A stretch of DNA of 64,000 nt from Armigeres subalbatus (taxonomy: Eukaryota > Arthropoda > Insecta > Diptera > Culicidae): contig NW_026942669.1 in assembly GCF_024139115.2 (NCBI RefSeq), forward strand, positions 124,001 through 188,000, read 5' to 3'. How positions within the stretch are numbered: position 1 is the stretch's first letter; each line of letters starts with the position of its first letter. The notes beneath the pieces are model-generated. The model was not told the DNA's origin. It made no database searches and was given only the letters and a program-made list of their open reading frames with translations. Shown one piece after another: positions 47,061 to 57,160 of the stretch. The position numbers and the translations under genes are program-made.

Positions 47061-47340
47061 TTAATTACTATGTCTGAAACTTGATTATGCATATGTACAA
47101 CATGCGATAGATTTAGTTCGGAAAAGGTATTGGAGGGTAACCGCCCCTTCGGTGGGGTTTGATCCCACGACCCCAGTTCGCATGACAGGTGCTTTCCTTA
47201 CTAAGCTACGAAGGACCTCCGTCGTCCACCGCAGCTTAGCGGGTACTGATGAAACCAAATTCCCAGCACCAATCTCTCGCAATACATTTTCAGAACTAAC
47301 TCTCTCAAATGTATTTTTGTACACATGTCAACCAAGTAGG
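47061..47340 (-). mobile_element. tRNA-like inverted-repeat element
   Basis: The ends are inverted: AATTACTATGTCTGAAACTT at the left, and a diverged partner with CGCAATACATTTTCAGAACT at the right. On the minus strand the core folds as a tRNA. It has acceptor TCCTTCG/CGAAGGG, D stem GCTT/AAGC, an anticodon loop CATGCGA (TGC, Ala-like) and T stem GTGGG/CCCAC. A and B boxes are recognisable. Confidence 0.75.
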
Positions 47341-47670
47341 ATGAGTATTTAGTATTGTCCGGCTCCTACACACTTGCTTCATCAGCAACGGCGCTCAATG
47401 AAGTAGGGTTGTGTGAGGTTGTGCCAGTTTGGTCGTCAGATCCCAACACGACCACACAAGCGAAGAGAGATCGCCACTCGAGATCAGTAGGGGAGACTGG
47501 GTGGACTTGACCCCCTTTTCTAATTCCCGATGTGTCACAGCAAAAAAAAAACACGCGATTTCCACACAGACGCTCTAAGAAATATAGTATTTAACTTTAC
47601 TGATGTATGACAGTCCTTAAATTATTGTTGTTATTGATACACAATCGATTTTTTAGAGTGCTGTCAAAAA

Positions 47671-49090
47671 CAGGGTTGTTAACGTTAATTACCGATTAAC
47701 GCCGTTTCGTTATCTCGTTAACGTTAATTTCAACGATCAACGATATTTCCGTTAACCTTTATAAAACGTTCATCAACGGTAACAGTAACGCTCTCCGTTA
47801 ATTAAACGTTAACGGCTTCGTTATTTTACACGTTAATGGATTGTTAGAATCAAATTTTTTAAGGATTTTTGTTCTTTTTTCTTTGTTTTTTTTATCAACA
47901 TATATGTAAAATTTATTGAGACATAAGGCGATTTGGAAAAAGTTATAAAATTGAGATCATGTAAAATTTGTTTTCAATAATAGAACTTCATTACTCATCT
48001 ACTTTCATTAGTCAGATGACGGTAATATGTCATAAGATAACAATGTATTTAATTGGCAATTAAAAGTGAGGTTAGGTTTCAAAAAATTTCAAAACAGGAA
48101 TCAAAATTTACGCTCTCCTATAACTTTATTTGTGAGAGTCAAAGCAGGGTTTTCATTACCAAACATAATCTACCATTTCAAACACAAGAAACAGTGCATA
48201 TAACGCATTAATCATCAATTTATCGAATGATGATCCTTCATTTTTAAACTAACTTTTATCTGCCAATAAGGGACTAGCAGACTCGTCGAACTTCGTTTCA
48301 TCTAAAATTGATTTATTCTCTGATTGATCTCCAAAAACCTCTACATACAAATTTTCACGCTGATCGTTTCAGTAGTTTCCGAGTCTATAAAGGTTAGACA
48401 GACAGAAATTCATTTTCATGAATACAGTTTTTATTAAATTATCAATATTATTAACTCATAAACCCGAATTTTGTATTTAATGAAAGATGTCACCATGAAA
48501 CTGTATTCATGACATAACGATATGACCAATGAAAGATCTTTTTCGCTTAGTATTTTCAATGAATGCAATAAACAAATAGATACACTTTTCTCATATTCAT
48601 GTATTGCGCAGAACTGTATTTTCATTTCTCGAAGTTGTCAAGTTTGGTATCCATGAATGCATCTAACACCAGCAGCCCACACATATGTTTTAACTGCTCG
48701 CATATTGAATGACCTCCTGAAGATGTACAAGTTGTCATTTCATTAGTTCCAATCGCATATTATTTTTCCATGATAAATCTTGATCTGGCTTGAATGGAAA
48801 TATTAATAAGACTGTCATTGGCTTTTCGGTGGTGAACTACGATTGATAATGAAAAAATCTATGACCCATGGATACCGCATTGGCTTAGAAACGAACTGAT
48901 TGTTTATTGGGCAGGAGATAAGGAGAAAAAACTAACAAGCAGATTACCGATGTCCGTTGACGTTGAATCAACGCATGCCGTTAACGTTAACGTTACAATC
49001 CAAGTAGTTCAACGCAACGGCGTTGACGTTGAACCAAGAGAAAATTAACGTCAATGGCGTTAAAATCGTTGATTAACGTTAACAACCCTG
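47671..49090. mobile_element. 1420-bp hAT-like element rich in GTTAACG motifs
   Basis: Ends are CAGGGTTGTTAACGTTAAT and the complement of the same sequence. Flanks GTCAAAAA (47663-47670) and CTCAAAAA (49091-49098) match at seven of eight bases. More than ten GTTAACGTT or CGTTAACG words crowd the outer 200 bases on each side. No transposase. Confidence 0.85.
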
Positions 49091-49221
49091 CTCAAAAATC
49101 TGCTTTTAAAATATTCGGGGGAAATTGATCCCTCTCCAAGTACTTGCGTTGATAAAATTAGAAAAGTGCCCACAGATTTTTTAAATATTTTTCCTTCAAA
49201 ATACGCGGAATTTTCGAATTG

Positions 49222-51130
49222 ATCGATCGTAGTAAGCATCGCGACCGGACGCGAAAAAAAAATCTCCACGTCAAAATTTTGCGTTTTCCAATCACCGCAA
49301 AATAATACAATTCGGCTGGTGTTATGGCGAAACAATGAAGGTATTGTGATTATGTGAAGTTCAACACCCCAAGAAGAAGACTAGCAAACCGAGTTGCTGC
49401 ATCTTTTGGATTGATTGAACGGCTGACGTTCGGGTGCCTATTTGTCGGTTTTTCCATCCCTGTGATTCACCAGATATATGCAGTAGAACCTGTGCCGTAC
49501 ATAGAAAATTTCTTCATTCAACTTGTTCCATGACCACATGTGGCGAACAACGAAGTCTATGAAGGGTCCACAAGTTACCTCCAATATCCTCTGCTGCTTC
49601 TGTTGAATTTGAAATTCAAGATTGAAGATCACCTCTGGAACAACTGAGTATCATTTTTATTATTTTTGATAAGTTTTCCCACTGGTACTATTTTATACAT
49701 CTTTAATATTTAAAATTTCAATACTATTATAATTGTTTAAATTCTCTATGTTAGATTGTGTAATTGCTGTTTTTACCACATATTAAAATTATCATGGGTT
49801 TAATCCCAGGTCCGTCATTTAGAGAAAAAAATGCCTTAGATCTCCTTGATTTTGCCGAAATTTTTGGTTCATGTAGGATTTAAAAGACATCCTTCGGATT
49901 TTTGCTGACAAAGCACCTGTTTAGGGGAGGCATGCATATGCACATCGAATATTCAAAAAGTTATTTCAAGGCATCGTAAATACAACACTTTATGAATTGG
50001 AACTACCGTCAGACTTCTTTTACAAAATCAGAACTCCTTTTGATATGCTAGAAAATGAAATATGTCCTGAACCCCCTTAAAATTTTAATCTACAAGCTTT
50101 GAAGTATGGTTCATCCAATATTTCAAATTGCTAATCTGGCCCTAAATAGTAAAACAACAAAAACAACATTATTGTCAAATATCTAAACACTGAATTATTT
50201 TCATAATATTGTTTAGCTCTGGTGAACTTTCTCCATCTGAACAGTACGATAAAACTTCGAAGGTTTTACGGTTCACGGGAGGTTTTAAGGTTCACGTCTG
50301 GGAAAAAATATTGCTAACTCATATAGGTATTTTTTAAAATCACTGATAAACTTCAATTTCCATTCACTTGTAGAGAGCACTTTAACGAGTATAATAATAT
50401 CGCTTGACTCAATGTTAACGCACTGGAACTTTTGATGAGCTGAACCAATTTTACTGTAGCAGCGACAGCAGCATCCTTGACATTAACAGCCATCGGAACT
50501 TACACAGCTATGAAACTAACCTTCGCAAACGCCGAATCAGCCGCAGTTGAACATTGTGGCCACAATTTTAATGGAATCGAGGTAGGATGAGAAACAAAAC
50601 GCATGTATGAAACATATGTTGTTTTCTTGGATATCCCTGGTGCACCATGTTCAAAGCAGGAGCTATTTTGATAGTGGAGGAACTAAACCGGTGAGCACGT
50701 TCCTATTTACTTTTAACTTGTTTTATTTCATTGCTTCATAATCCTAAATATTATAAAAAAAACCACTAAATACGTACAGGGCATCGTTTGCTGCTATTGC
50801 CGCGGATATTGTGGGAGTCCCAGGTATTCGGTTCACGCTTTGGTTAGCAACGGTGGCTCTTCTAGACCTTCTATTCCCTGAGTAGATAGTACGAATAAGG
50901 GCGTCCTTGTGAAGTTTTGCTGTACCTGTTATGAACAACTAGTACATCCCATTCCCTACACTTTCTGAAAGAAACTTATCTTTCTTCAGAAGTGAATCCT
51001 TTTTGTAGTACTAGTCTTCGTAACAAGAAGGGCACCATTACGGAGCATGAGATCTGATCAAATTATTCGTGTTACTACTTGACAACGCCCCCAGCTGGGT
51101 GAGGGATAGAGGATGACACATACACACACA
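49222..51130 (+). mobile_element. 1.9-kb ORF-less retroposon with 25-bp TSD and CA tail
   Basis: CAAAATACGCGGAATTTTCG plus AATTG is duplicated exactly (49197-49221 and 51131-51155). The insert ends in ACACATACACACACACA on the plus strand, as a reverse-transcribed copy would. No frame exceeds about 75 codons and no LINE protein motif was seen. It could be a retrocopy of a non-coding or decayed transcript, or a non-autonomous LINE derivative. Confidence 0.8.
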
Positions 51131-51760
51131 CAAAATACGCGGAATTTTCGAATTGCTGTGCGTATATAAGAACGATTTTTGTTATTGAATTCTACAGCAC
51201 ATGCAATTTTAAAATTTGGGGAGACTTGATCCGCTTTCTATGATATCTATGCAATAAATAATTTTTCCTGACAGCCCTTCATCAAATCTGTCAACTCTAC
51301 AAAAAATTAGAAGCCTGTGAAGAGATTTATATTTTTTTGAATTTTTTCGCCAAATTTTTGTATGGGTGACTAATGGGGGATCAAATGTCCCCATATTGAG
51401 GTAATAACTTTAAATCCAAATATCCTAAAACTTTGATGGAATGTTGACATTTTCATCAGTACAAATCATTAAGCACATTTATGGCTTTGTGCTGTGAAAA
51501 AACGAAAGCATTTGGTCATTGTTATGAAGAGTTATTCAAATTTTGCGTGGCCAATAAAAAAATCTTTAGGAAGGTCAAAACATACAAACCGCCCTGCAGA
51601 ATAAATAAGGTTGTCAATCCAAAAAATAACTCACCACATAAAGTTCATTTGTCTAGAGGATCTATACTAAAATATACGCTAGAACAAAACTACTTTAGTT
51701 CTCGATAAAACAGGGGGTGATCAAGTCTCCCCGGGGATCAAGTCTACCCACCTTCCCCTA

Positions 51761-52380
51761 CATTCAAAGTTAATTAATCGCCCACTTTGTGCGTGCTTAC
51801 AGCGGCACACCGAGAGTTAACTTTCTGAAATCAGTATGGCGAAAGGCATCTAAGGATCGATTTCTCAAAATTCAGCATCTTCATCGAAAAGATATTTGGT
51901 AGGCGTAGTATTACGCATTGCAAGAAAAATTTGGAATCCTGGAAAATTCAAAGCGCCTGTAATGAATATTTTCCGGGCTAATGATCAAAGATAGCTAATG
52001 CAAAATTTTAGACGTTTTATTTATATTTATATTTATGACATTTCTATATTTAATCCAATCTGAAGGAAAATAAGGATAAGGACTATGCCTAAGAGTCTCA
52101 ACAATCCCTTCCTTAGCCACTGTGAGCTGTGGAACTTGCCTAGGATGTGGTGGGGCCTTGAAAGAGGGTTCTGGTAAAAGCTGCATGTATCAGCAGCAGG
52201 ACCTACCAGAGCGATCGTTTGCGCTCGAAGCACACTAACCCAATTCATGGTGGAGTCTTAACAGACCCGTCACGACGGCCTCCCGGCGAGACAAGAAGTA
52301 TACCCAGACTCGATAAGCCACCAATAACACCAATCATTACCAACAAAATGAGTGTTTTAGGACGTGAAACTGCATAACAT
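51761..52380. other. Unique DNA with an RTE-like 5' scrap
   Basis: GACCCGTCACGACGGCCTCC near 52265 resembles the RTE 5' sequence at 19450-19500. Otherwise nothing recognised. Confidence 0.4.
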
Positions 52381-52609
52381 CACAGCAAATAATTTTGAAA
52401 ATTCAACGGCGTGTAAAATTTCAGCATATCCCATCAAACGAATTAACATTCGATATTCTATTAAATTTGATTGAATTTTACAAGCAAGCACTGTTTACAT
52501 ATATTTCGATTTAAAAGAATAGTAAGATCGATTGAATGTTACGTTTATCTGTATGCTCCAAATATGTGCATGAAAATACAATTAAAATCACAACATATTT
52601 TTATCTGTG
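52381..52609 (+). repeat. Dispersed 229-bp repeat, copy 2
   Basis: Partner of 7764-7992; see shared words there. It follows directly on TGCATAACAT with no evident target duplication. Confidence 0.75.
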
Positions 52610-52999
52610 ATTCTTCTTAATTTGATAGATATTTCTTCGAATGACATATTAGGAACCAGTCCTACATTTCGAGTTTATTGGCATATTATTGCTAAACTGA
52701 TGATGAGTCCTTTCATATTTATATAAGTAGGTAAACGTGTAAACACGCTATTCAACTTATTGGGCTTTATGACAGTTGATTTGATATCATGTTCAATTCA
52801 ACGCATACTATGTATGATTTGTTCTATGCGGGGATTGCCTTCTGCGCGTTATTTCCGCGGAGCCATCCAAATTTTTCTTTTTCTCCGTAATAGCAGACAC
52901 CTTCCTACATAACCGGTACCAAATAGTTTTTCATGAGAAGTTTCTATTTTCGAGAAAACCCGCGTTAGATATCTTTCACCATACAAATTTCTGGCGGTT
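52610..52999. other. No gene seen
   Basis: AT-rich DNA; no repeats identified. Confidence 0.4.
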
Positions 53000-53215
53000 A
53001 ACTCAAAAGATATTTTAGTTGCTAGATAAAGATTGTCGCTTCGGTTCCCTTTGTTCTGCTGTCCGAAACATGTGTGGTACATACCTGTCAAATCGTATGG
53101 ATTTTCCTTCTTTGACATTTAGCTCCCCTATCCTCGCCAGCAAAAGATGTTCCGGACAGCGACGACAGCGACAATCTTTATCTAGTAACTAAAATATCTT
53201 TTGTTAACTCATGCC
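53000..53215. repeat. Inverted repeat, about 0.2 kb
   Basis: AAAGATATTTTAGTTGCTAG and AGATAAAGATTGTCGCT on the left pair with CTAGTAACTAAAATATCTTT on the right. Confidence 0.7.
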
Positions 53216-53293
53216 GGCTATTTTGCGCATATACTATAGCGCCTGGATGTGACAGCGGCGAGTAGAAAATCGGCCACTGCCAATAATTCATTG

Positions 53294-53570
53294 CCTATCC
53301 AGTTTTCCGCGAGCGATAATGGCCGCCAGATTGCCTGCGGGTTAGTCTCTGATTTGACGTTTCTGGAGGTCAACTGTACCCACCTTTCAAGCATTTTGAT
53401 CAATGTGGTATATAAGAAGGCTTGAATTCACTGAATCAGCACCTTCTTATATGCCACATTGGTCAGATTGTTCGGAGCGGTGGGTGCAGTTGACCTCCAC
53501 AAACGTCAAATCAGAGACTGACCCGCAGACAAGCTGGCGGCCATTACCGCTCGCGGAAAACTGGATATGC
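53294..53570. repeat. Large palindrome with about 130-base arms
   Basis: Left-arm words TATCCAGTTTTCCGCGAGCG, TCTCTGATTTGACGTTT and ATATAAGAAGG appear as complements on the right (e.g. CGCTCGCGGAAAACTGGATA). The centre is near 53432. No target duplication seen. Confidence 0.75.
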
Positions 53571-53599
53571 CGGGTATTAAGCCACCCGGAGTGGAAATT

Positions 53600-53999
53600 A
53601 ATTACTACCCAACAAACAATTTATGCTGAATAAGCTAGTTTTTTAGCTGAAGAAGGCTGTTTTTGGTTGAATAAGCACTCTATCAGCTTCCAATGTTTGT
53701 TGGGTATGTCTGGAACTTGATTATGCATATGTACAACATGTGATAGATTTAGTTCTGAAAATGTATTGCGAGAGATCGGCTGGTACCTGGTGCTGGGAAT
53801 TTGGTTTCATCAGTACCCGCTAAGCTGCGGTGGACGACGGAGGTCCTTCGTAGCTTAGTAGGGAAAGCACCTGTCATGCGAACTGGGGTCGTGGGATCAA
53901 ACCCCACCGAAGGGGCGGTTACCCTCCAATACCTTTTCCGAACTAAATCTATCACATGTTGTACATATGCATAATCAAGTTTCAGACATAGTAATTCCA
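53600..53999 (+). mobile_element. tRNA-like inverted-repeat element with nested MITE
   Basis: This is the best copy of the family. The ends are inverted over about 65 bases (TTACTATGTCTG, then CTTGATTATGCATATGTACA). The plus-strand core at about 53850-53925 keeps all four tRNA stems, with A box TAGCTTAGTAGG and B-like box GGGATCAAACCCC. A 97-bp MITE sits in the left end. Confidence 0.8.
53608..53704. mobile_element. 97-bp MITE, TA target
   Basis: Ends are CCCAACAAACA and TGTTTGTTGGG; TA is duplicated (53606-53607 and 53705-53706). The uninterrupted sequence ATTACTATGTCTGAAACTTG at about 47062 is the empty site. Confidence 0.9.
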
Positions 54000-55161
54000 G
54001 GATTATAATTTACGCTTTAACGGCGGGCAATGGCCGTAGAGGTTATCGAGCAACCAGTTCCCGCGTGGCCACTATGCGCTTTCGATCAGGCCTATGCTAA
54101 GAGCTCATGTTTAGCGTAGCCAACACCAACACCAACGCCGAGCAACGTACGTCAAATCTAAAAAATCTTAACATCATAAAACATCCAAATTCAGCTTTCT
54201 TCAATATGCAACTTTAATCGGGAATATTCATTAAATATGACTAATGAGTTCAATTGATTCAAAACTTATCTACATGATCAATTTTGATTTTACTTACATG
54301 GAGAACAACAATTTGTCTTTTATTTCACCGTGAAAAGCTTGAGCAGAATTTAAAAATAAATCCTGCTCTTTTATTGTTGTGGATATTTTTAATTATCAAG
54401 CTACAATCATTGGTGTTGTTGACATCTCATGCAACTGACAGTGGTCTATCTGCACACTGTGCCCGGGACATGGTGGCTATTTTTAGGCTAAGGGAGTTAG
54501 ATAGGGATGTCTATAGCCTGCTTTCGATCGTCGGTCCAACTTGAACGGCTACCTTTTCCGAACTAAATCTATCACATGTTGTACATATGCATAATCAAGT
54601 TTCAGACATAGTAATTCCCAGATTATAATTTACGCTTTAACGGCGGGCAATGGCCGTCGAGCAACCAGTTCCCGCGTGGCCACTATGCGCTTTCGATCAG
54701 GCCTATGCTAAGAGCTCATGTTTAGCGTAGCCAACACCAACACCAACGCCGAGCAACGTACGTCAAATCTAAAAAATCTTAACATCATAAAACATCCAAA
54801 TTCAGCTTTCTTCAATATGCAACTTTAATCGGGAATATTCATTAAATATGACTAATGAGTTCAATTGATTCAAAACTTATCTACATGATCAATTTTGATT
54901 TTACTTACATGGAGAACAACAATTTGTCTTTTATTTCACCGTGAAAAGCTGGAGCAGAATTTAAAAATAAATCCGGCTCTTTTATTGTTGTGGATATTTT
55001 TAATTATCAAGCTACAATCATTGGTGTTGTTGACATCTCATGTAACTGACAGTGGTCTATCTGCACACTGTGCCTGGGACATGGTGGCTATGTTTAGGCT
55101 AAGGGAGTTAGATAGGGATGTCTATAGCCTGCTTTCGATCGTCGGTCCAACTTGAACGGTC
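53931..55161 (+). repeat. Tandem duplication of about 0.61 kb
   Basis: 53931-54550 and 54551-55161 are nearly identical. The second copy lacks about nine bases near 54655 (GTAGAGGTTATCGAG against GTCGAG). The unit starts within the right end of the tRNA-like element (ACCTTTTCCGAACTAAATC). Confidence 0.9.
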
Positions 55162-55880
55162 TGTCCTCGATCACTTCTTAACTCGCACTCCCGAACAACC
55201 GAACCTTTTCCAGTTTTCTCTCTTGTCCCTCTCTTCTCTTTTCTGTTCCCTTTCGCCCGCGAATATAGGGTTGCCATATAGTGAGGTTCGCTCCCGAGCG
55301 AATCGTGGAAAGGGGGGGGGGTTAGTTATTTCTTACACAGTGAAAGTAGACTAAGCACATTGTATTACTATCTAGTCTACTTAAGGTACTGCATGCGAAG
55401 TCTCACAGCATAAAATTGGGTCAGGCAAATGTATCGATAAGTATTGTTATCCTATACGGTAACAAGTATTAAGACTCCCCCAGACCTAAGCGATTTCATC
55501 GCCGCGACGGCGACAAGTAGTCGCCGCGATTCTATCGCTGGGTCGCTGCAGGTAATGTTCTATTTACGCTTCCATACCAACGGCGACCGAATCGCTGTCG
55601 CCAAGCGTTAGAATCGTGTCGCGACTGTCGCGTCGCGTGTGTTTGGAGGAACCTTTAGAACGAATAGTGCTGGACAAATGTTGAAACCAGCACAAAAGCA
55701 ACCATTGCCGGAATTGCAGTAAGCTATGCGCAAGGATAGTTGATTTTGAATTTGTGTTTTTGTTCGTTACCGTGAAAATAAGAATTAAATTCGGCTGATG
55801 TCTACATTTAGCACAACTAGAAGAAAAAATGACTTGAAAAAATGCATTGGATGACATTTACTAAAGTGTAATTCTAAACT
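55162..55880. other. Unassigned DNA with CGTCGC-rich patch
   Basis: A pyrimidine-rich stretch is at 55200-55250 and a G run at 55312-55321. Bases 55490-55650 are dense in GCGACGGCGAC-like words, as in ends of some DNA transposons; no boundary could be set. Confidence 0.4.
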
Positions 55881-56175
55881 GAGTGCACTCTACTGGCGTT
55901 CCCGGACATGTTTAGGACCGGACGGTAATGCAAAAATACCTGGAAGAAGGTTACTTCCCAGACAGATGGAAATTACAGAAGCTGGTGCTGTTTCCAAAAC
56001 CACTCGGAGATCGTACACACATTTTGTCTATTGGGCACCTTCCGAAAATTCATAGAAAGGCCAATTCTCAACAGACTAACAAAATATACAGAGAGCGAGC
56101 GTGGACTATCTAATATGCAGTTCGAATTCCGAAAGGGTTTATCGACGGTCGATGCAATCCAGACTGTTATTCAAA

Positions 56176-57050
56176 CACGCACAGAAATAAATTGTAAACT
56201 TTACTAAATACAGGGTCAAATTCGACAAACTTGTTTGTTATCTCAGGGCTTACAAACATTTTTGTTGAATTCAACCCAATATGTTTGTTGTTCCAACAAT
56301 CATGATGGTTATAAATTTTATTTTGACGTTTTGTCGTTTCAACCATATTTTTATTAGTTTTACAAACGTGTTTGTTAAAACCACTATATTTTTTGTAGAA
56401 TTGTTAATATTTTTTCTTTACATTTGAGGTTAAGTTACGAAAACACAAGTATTTTACAATATAATATTTTTTTCAATTTTTATTTGCAAACTATAGTTCA
56501 TGCTATTATAATATATAATAATAAATAACGGTTTTTTAGGTTGCGTATCCATTACAACAGGGCCTGAACCTCGGCCCCAACCATCTTTTTTTTTCAATTG
56601 TCTGATGAGCTTTCTCATAGACCGGGATAGAACTAGGGCATTTGCTAAAAGATTAAACATTTATATTTATAAAAACAAGAGATATTTGGCTTTTTATTTT
56701 TATAGAAATACTTTCTTCTACGTATAAAAAACAATTGTGATATCCATTCATCTTTCGATTTTTACCTTCCATGTCGCTTTCCACTAGAAAAAAAATGTCA
56801 CGCGGAATCATTTTTCCCACTGCAACTGATTTGGCACGCACACATTTATGGTACGCTTTTAGCAGCCATATTGGTTTTCTTTGACACATAATATCAACAA
56901 AAGAATTTGTAAAAATAAACATGATTTATGGCGAAATCAACAAAATTGGTTTGTTGACATTACAAATTTTGATTTTCATTGAAACAAACGGTTATGGTTG
57001 AATTCAACAAACCAATTTGTTGAATCAACGTAACAAAATTTCTATGCGTG
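56176..57050. mobile_element. 875-bp DNA element with CACGCAYAGAAAT ends
   Basis: The left end CACGCACAGAAAT matches the complement of the right end CACGCATAGAAAT. Many ACAAAC/TTTGTT words lie near both ends, e.g. TTTGTTGAATTCAAC. The target duplication is unclear (possibly AA). The interior has no transposase. Confidence 0.7.
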
Positions 57051-57160
57051 AAGGGCCGAGTGGCCTCCAAGCAAGAAAGAAGAGGTGGTCGCTACTGTGC
57101 TGTGCTGATGGTAAGAACGCATTTAACAACGACAGCTGTAGCACTGCATAGTATGCGTGT

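Larger units (their letters stand above)
47488..51760. mobile_element. TA-target element with two large nested insertions
   Basis: Ends are TAGGGGAGACTGGGTGGACT and the complement of TAGGGGAAGGTGGGTAGACT; the TA is included in both. Removing the two nested insertions leaves about 0.9 kb of non-coding DNA. Inner TTGATC/GATCAA words recur near the right end. Confidence 0.7.

Noticed and set aside
53850..53925. Functional tRNA-Ala gene
   Set aside because: It folds as a tRNA but sits in a repeated inverted-repeat element, lacks U33 and has a T loop ATCAAAC; better read as a tRNA-derived mobile element.
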